DNA of 64,000 nt from Cytophagales bacterium. GTDB lineage: Bacteria > Bacteroidota > Bacteroidia > Cytophagales > Microscillaceae. Position 1 is the stretch's first letter. Each line of letters starts with the position of its first letter. The stretch lies in contig RDZE01000015.1 of the NCBI GenBank assembly GCA_004293905.1, positions 358,117-422,116 on the forward strand, given 5' to 3'. Positions 1 to 7,134 of this stretch are shown piece by piece. The notes beneath the pieces are model-generated. The model did no database searches, was not told where the DNA came from, and saw only the letters and a program-made list of their open reading frames with translations. A program made the position numbers and the translations under genes.

Positions 1-471
1 ACTGGTTGGATATATGCAATCATAGACAATCACAACAGCAGTTATCATTTTTCTTTGCCTAATACTGCCATTCAATACTATAAATACACCCCTTATGGTT
101 TTTATGCCCTACACCCACACTACTCCAGTTGGTTGCCCAATATCCCATTGGCATTGTTTTCGGGTTTATTTCGCCCACTGCCCTACGAAGCCTACGGCAC
201 ATTAGCCCTGTTAGCAAGCCTTGAAAACACACTGCTTATTTGTTATTTTGTCTTTTGGATTTTTTTTGCAAAAAAACACGTTTATCATTTTCCCTTGCAG
301 TTCAGTTTATTAGCCTATTGCTTACTTTTGGCTACAGTACTTGCTTTGGCTTCCCCTAACTATGGTAGTTTGGTTCGGTACAAAATAGTATGGCTTCCAT
401 TGGCTTGGTACGGTCTTTTGAGTAGTAGTTCGATATATTTTTTCAAAAAGAGTTGCAAATACAGAGATTAA
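1..471 (+). CDS. C-terminal part of a polytopic membrane protein (gene runs off the left edge)
   Basis: The reading frame is open from base 1 and ends in TAA at 469-471, so this is the last ~156 residues of a longer gene. The TTG at 55 is probably an internal codon, because the frame continues upstream without a stop. The visible part has two or three hydrophobic segments (around bases 220-270, 300-350 and 390-430) and many aromatic residues, and it ends in a short basic tail. I do not recognise the family. It looks like an inner-membrane protein and no catalytic motif is visible. The promoter of the next gene overlaps its 3' end. Confidence 0.7.
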   Translation, partial: TGWIYAIIDNHNSSYHFSLPNTAIQYYKYTPYGFYALHPHYSSWLPNIPLALFSGLFRPLPYEAYGTLALLASLENTLLICYFVFWIFFAKKHVYHFPLQFSLLAYCLLLATVLALASPNYGSLVRYKIVWLPLAWYGLLSSSSIYFFKKSCKYRD

Positions 472-483
472 TTCTTAATTTCG
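453..483 (+). promoter_or_regulatory. Bacteroidota-type promoter for the DivIVA-domain gene
   Basis: TTG at 453-455, a 20-base spacer, then TAATTTCG at 476-483, close to the Bacteroidota -33/-7 pattern TTG...TAnnTTTG. It would start transcription near 490, giving a leader of about 45 bases before the ATG at 536. The -33 part lies inside the end of the preceding gene. Confidence 0.5.
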
Positions 484-535
484 TACCAACATATACAAAC
501 AATTTTATTTTATCAATTAGGTAAAAGAAGGACTT

Positions 536-1225
536 ATGAAAATTTCACCTGTAGAAATCAAACAAAAAACATTCAAAAAGAAATCTTTTGGAAGTGGTTA
601 TGACATAGACGAAGTAAGCGGTTTCTTGGTTTTTTTGGCTCAAGAATGGGATAAAATCACTGATGAAAACAGAGAATATAAAATAAAAGTAGAATTCTTA
701 GAGAAAGAAATCGCAAAACTCAAAGAAGTGGAAACCTCTTTGTTCAAGACTTTAAAAACGGCAGAAGACACAAGCGCGAACATGGTGGAACAAGCAAGAC
801 GCAATGCAGAACTTAAAATGAGAGATGCGCAAATGAAGTCTGATGCTATTATGAATGATTCACGCAACCAAGCCAAAAATATAGTACAAAAAGCCCATCT
901 TAAAGCACAACAAATATTGAAAGATGTGGTAGATGAAATCAAAGAAAAAGAAAGAGAATACCATCTATTAGATAACTACCGCGATAGCTTGTTGGTCAAT
1001 ATCAAAACTTTTATCAAAGAAATGTTGGAAAAGGTGGAGAAAATAGAAGACAAAAACGCCCGCGATATGATTGCTAATAAAGTGCAAGAAGCCAAAGGAT
1101 TGGTGCATGACAAAGCCGAAGCAATTATTCAAGAAGAAAATAACAGCACAGTACTCATCAATAGCAGCGAAGAAAATAATACTTCCAATAATAACAACTC
1201 TTTTTTTGATACCTTAGAAAACTAA
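536..1225 (+). CDS. DivIVA domain-containing protein
   Basis: The N-terminus (residues 1-40) has the DivIVA/GpsB look: a start like MKISPVEIKQKTFKKK, then a glycine-tyrosine-aspartate turn (G21-Y22-D23) with D25-E26-V27 and a hydrophobic helix. From about 38 to 185 the protein is charged and heptad-like, predicted coiled coil. The last ~25 residues are a low-complexity Asn/Ser/Glu tail. DivIVA proteins bind curved membrane and recruit division or envelope-growth factors; in Bacteroidota the role is poorly known, so the cellular job here is inference. The stop codon shares one base with the start of folB (TAATG), so the two are translationally linked. Confidence 0.85.
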   Translation: MKISPVEIKQKTFKKKSFGSGYDIDEVSGFLVFLAQEWDKITDENREYKIKVEFLEKEIAKLKEVETSLFKTLKTAEDTSANMVEQARRNAELKMRDAQMKSDAIMNDSRNQAKNIVQKAHLKAQQILKDVVDEIKEKEREYHLLDNYRDSLLVNIKTFIKEMLEKVEKIEDKNARDMIANKVQEAKGLVHDKAEAIIQEENNSTVLINSSEENNTSNNNNSFFDTLEN

Positions 1226-1587
1226 TGCAAAAAGGCACTATAGAACTTATTGGTGTTGATTTTTTTGCTTATCATGGCGTAGGAGCTGCCGAACAACAAG
1301 TAGGGAATAGGTATACTTTAGACCTGAAACTAAGCGCAGATTTGTTGAAAGCCTGTCAAACCGACAATGTTCAACATACCATAGATTATGCTGAAGTATA
1401 CCAACTATTAGCGCAAGAAATGAAAACACCTTCACATTTATTGGAGCACTTGGCGTACAAAATGGTGCAAATACTCAAAAAAACATATCCTCAAATCTCC
1501 TATATCTATTTAAAAGTTAGCAAACACAATCCTCCTATAGGTTCACTTGCCGCCAAAACTGCTTTTGTATGGGAAGAATCTTGGTAA
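1225..1587 (+). CDS. folB: dihydroneopterin aldolase
   Basis: FolB splits 7,8-dihydroneopterin into 6-hydroxymethyl-dihydropterin and glycolaldehyde in folate synthesis, in the cytoplasm. At 120 residues it has the normal length. The residues that serve catalysis and pterin binding in characterised FolB are in place: E23 in the GAAEQQ stretch, Y55 after the TID turn, E74 in HLLEHLA, and K100 in KVSKHNPP. The start overlaps the stop of the DivIVA-domain gene by one base. It ends four bases before the convergent PorZ-like gene, leaving no room for a separate terminator. Confident call. Confidence 0.93.
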   Translation: MQKGTIELIGVDFFAYHGVGAAEQQVGNRYTLDLKLSADLLKACQTDNVQHTIDYAEVYQLLAQEMKTPSHLLEHLAYKMVQILKKTYPQISYIYLKVSKHNPPIGSLAAKTAFVWEESW

Positions 1588-1591
1588 GTGT

Positions 1592-3814
1592 TTATTCTAC
1601 CACAGCTATTTTAGTACAAAGCCACTCCGAGCCATCAGTTTTGATGGTAAAAACCAAATAAATACCCGTAGGCACTCTTCGCCCCTCTTGGTCTTGCATT
1701 TCCCAAACAGCAGTACCCCCATTTGCCTTTGTGTTATAAATTAATTGACCACTGATAGTCGTAATTTTAACGTTTGCATTCTCGGCTAATCCCGAAACGG
1801 AAACATAATTATGAAATTGTTGTGAAGCAGGGTTCGGAAATGCGAGCACATTGCTATAGCTTTCCGTAGCCTCAGTTGCTGTTCCTCTGTATGAAATCAC
1901 TCCTTGAGTGGTTGCTATGAAAACTTCTCCCGAAATAGGCATTACACTGATACTCAATACACTATCGGAGGGCAGAGGGCTATTATCGGTATTAAAATAC
2001 TCAAGCAGATTTTCGCCTTCGGCATCAAAAAGCCAAACACCACTATTGGTGCCTATCCATTTACGGTCGCCACCATCTACAGCTATAGTATTGATGGTTT
2101 CTTCTCTCAAAAGTGGTCTGTTTTCATAAATAGGGCGGCTGACAGTAAAACCTGTTGTAAAAATGCGGCTCGTATTGCTGACAGTAGCTATTCCTTTAGC
2201 AGTTCCTATCCAAATAATACCTGCTTTGTCTTGTACCAAACAAGTAGGTATGGCAGGAAGATTGCCATTTTCGGGGCTACTGCTCAGCGTTCTACTATTT
2301 TTGGTGTCCGTAATCCAAATACCTCCACCTTGTGAGGGGTTGAGCAACATCCATTTTTGTTCGCTATTGGCATCTATGATTAATTTCGTAGGAAAATTAG
2401 CAGCAGTACTGATAGGCGAAAAACTTTGCCAAGTGCCGTCTGTGCGTCTTTGGTGCAAAACTGCCCCCACAGAATTGGGATTCAGTAGCCATAAGCTGCC
2501 TTTATTGTCAAATGCAAAATCTGTAACACGTGTTTCTGTAAGTGTAGCACGTAATGGACTATTGGCACTATTCCAATTTTCCCATGTAGTATTGTCTTTC
2601 TGAATCCATAATCCTGATTGAAAAGAAGCCACATAAATTTGTTGGTTGTATTTTTTAGCCACCATCAAATCCTTGAAATTTGTCATTTGTAGGTTTTTCC
2701 AAGTGCCTTTTTCAAAAATAGCCAACCCCTCTGCTTTGTTCATTGCAACGCCCGAGGCAGGTACATACCCTCCTTCACAACTATAGATTTGTTGGTCTTG
2801 GGCGTGTAAATATTGACTATAGGCAGGGTAAATGCCATTGGGCACAAATGTATTCTGTGCATTGATAAGTCCATTTTTACCATCAGCAACCCAAATACTT
2901 CCTTTTGTATCTACTTGAAGGTCTTGGATTTGGGCATATAACCCATTTTGAATCGTAGGGAGTACAGTTCCATTGGCTTGAATAGGAATGATGCTGTTCG
3001 TAGTTGCCGCATAACAAGTTTGTTCATGCGTAGTCATTGCCTTGATAGGTAATGCAGAAGCCCACACAAGTTGCCAATTTCCTTGATGAGCATACTTGTA
3101 AATACCTTGATTTGCGACTGCTACCCATATTTCTTGGTTAAAACTAACCATTGCAGTAATATTTCCAGTGGGAAGTCCTGCATTGATAGGAAAAAACTGC
3201 CAATTGTTATAGTCTTTCAGGTTGTTTTGGGCTGCCAAACTCCCCCTTTGCACTCCTTGACTGCTCAATGCAAACAAACTATCGCGCGATACGCATAAGC
3301 CTAATATAGACACAGAAGCACCATTTTTGCCTATGTTTTGATAGGTTTCGCGAAGGGTGTTTTTAGTCATGTCTAAAACTGCTATGCCAAACCCCGCTCC
3401 TATGTAGGTCTGATTTTGGTAAGCAACTGCCTCGTAGAGTTCTTTTTTAAGCAAAGAAGTAGCCTCTTTGATGGCATTTAGGCTACTAATCTTCTGATTT
3501 TGGAGTATGTCTATGCTTCCGTCTTTGTAGGCAAAAACGGTTTTTTGGGTAGCAAAATGATGAAATACTTCACTGGTTTGGGTACTGCTTAAGCCTTGTA
3601 TTTTGCTGAGTGTTACCAAGTTGGCATCTGCAAAATAACGCACAAAACAGCCGTTTTCAGTGATGGCATAGATAGCTTCAGGGCTAATAGTGATTTTCTT
3701 TGCATTTTGGTAAGAGGCATGCATACGCCAAGTGCCTACGGCTATTTCTTGAGCCGATGCAAACAAATACGTAAATATGATACAAACAAAAGAAAAGAAG
3801 ATTTTTTTTTTCAT
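1592..3814 (-). CDS. porZ: PorZ-like type IX secretion beta-propeller protein with C-terminal sorting domain
   Basis: A secreted protein of about 740 residues. Using the ATG at 3814 gives a clean signal peptide (MKKKIFFSF... ending in ASA-Q); the frame also has an ATG at 3856, which would add 14 unlikely residues. After the mature start comes the PorZ-like opening (VGTWRMHASYQNAKKI), then repeated propeller blades of the two-component-regulator-propeller type (for example IWVADGKNG, IWIGTAKGIA, KWIGTNSGVW). The last ~80 residues form a T9SS type A sorting domain (AFPNPASQQ near its start, PTGIYLVF near the end). In Porphyromonas, PorZ is part of the surface attachment complex that delivers anionic LPS to T9SS cargo. 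The specific role here is inferred by family. Confidence 0.82.
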   Translation of the reverse strand: MKKKIFFSFVCIIFTYLFASAQEIAVGTWRMHASYQNAKKITISPEAIYAITENGCFVRYFADANLVTLSKIQGLSSTQTSEVFHHFATQKTVFAYKDGSIDILQNQKISSLNAIKEATSLLKKELYEAVAYQNQTYIGAGFGIAVLDMTKNTLRETYQNIGKNGASVSILGLCVSRDSLFALSSQGVQRGSLAAQNNLKDYNNWQFFPINAGLPTGNITAMVSFNQEIWVAVANQGIYKYAHQGNWQLVWASALPIKAMTTHEQTCYAATTNSIIPIQANGTVLPTIQNGLYAQIQDLQVDTKGSIWVADGKNGLINAQNTFVPNGIYPAYSQYLHAQDQQIYSCEGGYVPASGVAMNKAEGLAIFEKGTWKNLQMTNFKDLMVAKKYNQQIYVASFQSGLWIQKDNTTWENWNSANSPLRATLTETRVTDFAFDNKGSLWLLNPNSVGAVLHQRRTDGTWQSFSPISTAANFPTKLIIDANSEQKWMLLNPSQGGGIWITDTKNSRTLSSSPENGNLPAIPTCLVQDKAGIIWIGTAKGIATVSNTSRIFTTGFTVSRPIYENRPLLREETINTIAVDGGDRKWIGTNSGVWLFDAEGENLLEYFNTDNSPLPSDSVLSISVMPISGEVFIATTQGVISYRGTATEATESYSNVLAFPNPASQQFHNYVSVSGLAENANVKITTISGQLIYNTKANGGTAVWEMQDQEGRRVPTGIYLVFTIKTDGSEWLCTKIAVVE

Positions 3815-3837
3815 TGACAGTGCAAAGATAGTCAAAA

Positions 3838-4242
3838 TTAATCTTCTACAAGCCAATGCATGGCATCTTCATGGTTGCTAAATGATTTAATATCGAGGCG
3901 TGTAATAGTACCTACTAAACCTACTACATATTGCGCACCTATTTTAGAAAACATATTCCTTGCCAATACTACTGCACATTTTGCATTTTCACCTATTTCT
4001 TGGCGTACCATTGGAATCCATTTGGTTACTAACCAAGCACGTGATTCCATACTACTTTTTTGTACATCGCTTTGGTCTACTAACAATCTATAGCATTTTT
4101 TCTCAACAAATTTTTCTAAAACAGTCAAAAACATAGTTTTGTATTCTTCGTGTTCTACTACATTTTTCATTTTAAGAAAAATCAAATCATTCTTATTGTC
4201 ATGTTCTATATAAGCATAATGTGTTTCAAATAATTTTTCCAT
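3838..4242 (-). CDS. STAS/SpoIIAA-like domain protein
   Basis: A 134-residue soluble protein with no signal peptide or membrane segment. Alternating beta strands and helices (FLKMKNVVEHEEYKTMF, then CYRLLVDQSDVQ, then KCAVVLARN, then ITRLDIKSFSNHEDAMHWL) match the STAS/SEC14-like fold that many Bacteroidota encode as single-domain proteins. Such proteins may sense or transmit signals, but no phosphorylatable anti-anti-sigma serine motif is obvious, so I give no pathway. It lies just upstream of porZ on the same strand (24 bases apart) and divergent from an ECF sigma factor. Confidence 0.6.
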   Translation of the reverse strand: MEKLFETHYAYIEHDNKNDLIFLKMKNVVEHEEYKTMFLTVLEKFVEKKCYRLLVDQSDVQKSSMESRAWLVTKWIPMVRQEIGENAKCAVVLARNMFSKIGAQYVVGLVGTITRLDIKSFSNHEDAMHWLVED

Positions 4243-4280
4243 ATAAGTACTTGGTTAATTGAAATATTGGTTATTTAAAA

Positions 4281-4310
4281 CAAAGATAAATAAAAAATTT
4301 CATTTTTCAA
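4281..4310 (-). promoter_or_regulatory. Bacteroidota-type promoter for the STAS-like gene
   Basis: On the minus strand, TTG (plus positions 4308-4310), a 19-base spacer, then TATCTTTG (4288-4281). This is an exact match to TTG-N19-TAnnTTTG. The start codon is at 4242, about 33 bases past the likely transcription start. Confidence 0.6.
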
Positions 4311-4372
4311 AGATTAATTAGAATTTTTTCACAATTAGTCTTAAAAATAAAGCTATTTTTTGTAATATTTCG

Positions 4373-4380
4373 TATATTTG
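4373..4380 (+). promoter_or_regulatory. -7 element TATATTTG upstream of the sigma factor gene
   Basis: TATATTTG matches TAnnTTTG exactly and sits 40 bases before the GTG start of the sigma gene. I see no TTG at the usual spacing, so only the -7 part is supported. It may be a housekeeping promoter or one read by an alternative sigma. Confidence 0.4.
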
Positions 4381-4419
4381 CTATACTAAGGAATACAGTA
4401 ACCATTTGTTGTAATTGTT

Positions 4420-4935
4420 GTGAAAGATAGCCCCACAAGTGAAAAAGAATTTGTATCGTTAATCACCGAGAATCAGGCGATTATATACAAAATAGTAAAT
4501 CTATACACGCACACTGAAAGCGACCGAGAAGATTTATTCCAAGAGGTGGTATACCAACTTTGGAAATCCTATCCGACCTTTAAGCATCAATCCAAATTTA
4601 CAACTTGGATGTATAGAGTTGCCCTCAATACTGCTTTAACAGACTTCAAAAAATTTCAAAAGCAAAAAAATAAACAGGATATCAACGAAAGAATTTTACA
4701 ACTTCCTGAGTATACACAGCATAAAGAAATAGAAGAGCAGATACAAATGCTTTACAAAGCAATAAACCAACTTACTGATATTGAAAAAGCCATCATGACA
4801 CTCTACTTAGATGAATACAACTATCAGGAAATAAGCCAGATAGTAGGTATCACTGAAACGAATGTAGGGGTGAAAATCAACCGAATAAAGAAAAAATTAA
4901 AAGAACTTTTAACTCCCTCTGTATATGGAACTTGA
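4420..4935 (+). CDS. ECF-type RNA polymerase sigma factor
   Basis: A 171-residue sigma-70 family protein. Region 2 spans about residues 10-75 (ENQAIIYKIV..., SDREDLFQEVVYQLWKSYPTF, FTTWMYRVALNTALTDFKK). Region 4 spans about 105-165 (LTDIEKAIMTLYLDEYNYQEISQIVGITETNVGVKINRIKKKLKELL) and is a helix-turn-helix for the -35 region. There is no region 1 or 3, as expected for ECF sigma factors. The start is GTG at 4420, in keeping with the aligned N-terminus. It overlaps the next gene by 11 bases, so both are probably co-translated. The downstream membrane protein is the natural candidate for its regulator. Confidence 0.88.
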   Translation: MKDSPTSEKEFVSLITENQAIIYKIVNLYTHTESDREDLFQEVVYQLWKSYPTFKHQSKFTTWMYRVALNTALTDFKKFQKQKNKQDINERILQLPEYTQHKEIEEQIQMLYKAINQLTDIEKAIMTLYLDEYNYQEISQIVGITETNVGVKINRIKKKLKELLTPSVYGT

Positions 4936-5548
4936 TGAACTAAAAACCTTGTGGAATCAATACCACAAACAAACTATACCAAAAACACCTATACACACAC
5001 AAACTGAGATTTTGCAAATGACTAAACGCCGGGCTAAGGGCATTTTTGCAAAAATACATCGAGGTATATTCATTGAACTACTCATCAATAGTAGTTTGGT
5101 ATTGATCTGTGGTGTTTGTTGGTTACTCAATATTCTACCATTGTTCAGCCTAACAATTGCTTGTTTTGCTACAGTATTTCTGATTAATTATATTATTAAA
5201 TACAATATGCTCAGAAATAGTATGATTCACCCCGAAGAGAATTTCCGTGAAAACCTTGAACAATATGTACGTATTATGGGTGGTTATATGAATGCTTATT
5301 GGGTGGTCGTTTGGGCTATAGTACTGGGCTCTGGGGTTTTGTATATGGGCTTGATTGTAGATCAATACCAAAAACACCTCAAAAATGAGATTTCATTTGA
5401 TTATTTCTCTGTCGTTTCTACAGTATTTTTGAGCTACTATTTTGGTATTACCATTCTCACTATGTGGTTTTTCAAAAAATACCTTAATGCTTTTTATGGT
5501 AAATATCTTTCTCAACTTAAATCATTTTTGGGGGAACTGCATGACTAA
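4925..5548 (+). CDS. four-helix membrane protein, probable partner of the ECF sigma factor
   Basis: A 207-residue protein. It starts with a ~45-residue soluble, helical N-terminus (LDELKTLWNQYHKQ...) and continues into four predicted membrane segments around residues 48-70, 72-90, 122-145 and 162-182. The pattern 'ELxxLWxxY' followed by membrane helices is common in Bacteroidota genes that directly follow an ECF sigma gene. I infer an anti-sigma or accessory role from that position and the overlap; no zinc-binding anti-sigma motif (HxxxCxxC) is present. It is followed by a clear terminator at 5594. Confidence 0.65.
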   Translation: MELDELKTLWNQYHKQTIPKTPIHTQTEILQMTKRRAKGIFAKIHRGIFIELLINSSLVLICGVCWLLNILPLFSLTIACFATVFLINYIIKYNMLRNSMIHPEENFRENLEQYVRIMGGYMNAYWVVVWAIVLGSGVLYMGLIVDQYQKHLKNEISFDYFSVVSTVFLSYYFGITILTMWFFKKYLNAFYGKYLSQLKSFLGELHD

Positions 5549-5593
5549 ACTCTTTACATTTCTTTTTTGATTTTTTTTACTTGATTATATGTT

Positions 5594-5625
5594 AAGCCCA
5601 TAAACGACTGTTTGTGGGCTTTTTT
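5594..5625 (+). terminator. rho-independent terminator after the sigma/membrane-protein pair
   Basis: A 12-base stem AAGCCCATAAAC / GTTTGTGGGCTT (one mismatch) with a four-base loop, followed by a run of six T. It is well placed 46 bases after the stop at 5548. Confidence 0.8.
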
Positions 5626-5709
5626 ATTTGCTTCTTAAAATAGGCTATGAACTTTTATTGCAATTTCAATGTTTGAACATTGAATATCTATAACTAAAAC
5701 CTATTTATT

Positions 5710-6114
5710 ATGACGTTTTCTTTTTCACTCAAATCAGGAGCTACTGCTGGTGTTGTAGCTGCTACTCTCAATGGTATTTTGTTTTTTATTGGTTCTTCCT
5801 TGAATTGGATACCCTCTACTGTGATTATACCGAATGCCAACGCCCCTATGACTATTTTTCCTGTTATTTTCGCTTCTATTGTTCCTTTATTAATAGGGAG
5901 TTTGTTGGCTTTTGGCTTGCATCGCTTGAGCAATCGTTATGGGATTATTATTTTTCAAGTAATTGCTATTCTTTTCCTGCTTCTTTCTTTTGGCAGTCCA
6001 TTAAGCATTCCCGATGCTCCTATGTCTATGATTATTGTGTTGAATCTGATGCATACAGTAGCGGCTGTAAGTCTTTTGTATTTTCTTACTATTCGTACTA
6101 AAAGCACTGTTTAG
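5710..6114 (+). CDS. DUF6069-type four-helix membrane protein
   Basis: A 134-residue hydrophobic protein with four predicted membrane helices (about residues 8-28, 46-68, 76-96 and 104-126). The opening (SLKSGATAGVVAATLNGILFFIG) and the PITIFPV-like stretch between helices 1 and 2 resemble the DUF6069 family as I remember it. Function is unknown. It stands alone between a terminator on the left and a bidirectional terminator on the right. Confidence 0.6.
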   Translation: MTFSFSLKSGATAGVVAATLNGILFFIGSSLNWIPSTVIIPNANAPMTIFPVIFASIVPLLIGSLLAFGLHRLSNRYGIIIFQVIAILFLLLSFGSPLSIPDAPMSMIIVLNLMHTVAAVSLLYFLTIRTKSTV

Positions 6115-6126
6115 CATTGTTAAAAC

Positions 6127-6157
6127 AAAAATTCCATTTCAAAAAAATGGAATTTTT
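6127..6157. terminator. bidirectional terminator
   Basis: A perfect 13-base inverted repeat AAAAATTCCATTT / AAATGGAATTTTT with a five-base loop, between two convergent genes (ending 6114 plus and 6175 minus). A-rich on the left and T-rich on the right, so it can serve both strands. Confidence 0.8.
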
Positions 6158-6174
6158 AGAATTTTATGTATATG

Positions 6175-6870
6175 TTATTTATATTTTTCTCTTAATTCTT
6201 TAGCTACTTTGGGCACGCCTGTAGTGGCTTTTTCTTCTATGAAAAAAAGGTGATTGTTCTGTTTACTTACTGTAGGTTTATGGGGGTCTATGATGTATTT
6301 TGGCGCATTGGTCGGTACGAAATCAATCAGACTAGCCGCTGGATAGACTACTAATGAAGTGCCTACCACCAAAAATATATCGGCTTTTTCGGTAATGGTA
6401 GCGGCTACTTGCATCATTGGGACTGCTTCGCCAAACCATACAATGTGTGGTCGGAGTTGATGTCCTTTTTCGCAAGTATCACCCCAATGAATAGGCTTGT
6501 CCGCATATTCGTAGATGAGTTTGGCATCGCCCGTACTACGCACTTTGGAAAGTTCTCCGTGCAGGTGTATTACTTTAGTAGAGCCTGCTTTTTCGTGCAA
6601 ATTATCTACATTTTGGGTGATAATGGTAACGTCGAAATCTTTTTCCAAATCGGCTAAGGCTTTGTGTCCTTCATTGGGCATTGTGGAATAGGCTTGTTTT
6701 CTACGTTCGTTATAAAACTGCAAAACTAACTCAGGGTTTTTGTGCCAACCGTCTATGGAGGCTACTTCCATAATGTCGTGGTTTTCCCACAATCCGCCTG
6801 CATCACGAAAGGTTTTTAAACCGCTTTCCGCACTGATGCCTGCTCCTGTCAATACTACTATTTTTTTCAT
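6175..6870 (-). CDS. cobB: Sir2-family NAD-dependent protein deacylase lacking the zinc cysteines
   Basis: A sirtuin of 231 residues. It removes acyl groups from lysine using NAD+. The NAD-binding motif TGAGISAESGL is at 8-18, TQNVDNLH at 85-92, the catalytic histidine is H104 in HLHGEL, and GTSL follows later. Y53 and R56 (FYNERR) are the Y-x-x-R pair that binds succinyl/malonyl lysine in class III sirtuins, so desuccinylase or demalonylase activity is likely. The usual four zinc cysteines are absent: the segment between residues 108 and 145 has only C133. This reduced form is, to my knowledge, common in Bacteroidota. Confidence 0.88.
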   Translation of the reverse strand: MKKIVVLTGAGISAESGLKTFRDAGGLWENHDIMEVASIDGWHKNPELVLQFYNERRKQAYSTMPNEGHKALADLEKDFDVTIITQNVDNLHEKAGSTKVIHLHGELSKVRSTGDAKLIYEYADKPIHWGDTCEKGHQLRPHIVWFGEAVPMMQVAATITEKADIFLVVGTSLVVYPAASLIDFVPTNAPKYIIDPHKPTVSKQNNHLFFIEEKATTGVPKVAKELREKYK

Positions 6871-7041
6871 GCTTTGCTATTTTAATGTATTTACAACTTG
6901 TTATTTATGACTAATATTACTTTTTCTTCTCTTAATAACTTATTAGGTTAAAACATTAAGTTTGGTATTTTATTATCTCATTTTCATATTAACAAAAAGT
7001 TTTTAACTTTTATTTAGATAACGATTTCAATTGTGCTATCG

Positions 7042-7049
7042 TAAATTTG
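7042..7049 (+). promoter_or_regulatory. -7 element TAAATTTG upstream of the DUF5916 gene
   Basis: An exact TAnnTTTG match 86 bases before the ATG at 7135, in the 265-base gap after the divergent sirtuin gene. No clear TTG at standard spacing. Confidence 0.4.
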
Positions 7050-7134
7050 TGAAAAGATATGCAACCTTTCTAAAAGTTGTCTGTCTTTGTATCAAACAAG
7101 GTGATTTTGCTGCACCATTAAACTATACAATATT

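Noticed and set aside
1904..2335. Plus-strand open frames inside porZ
   Set aside because: Antisense to a strongly supported propeller protein.
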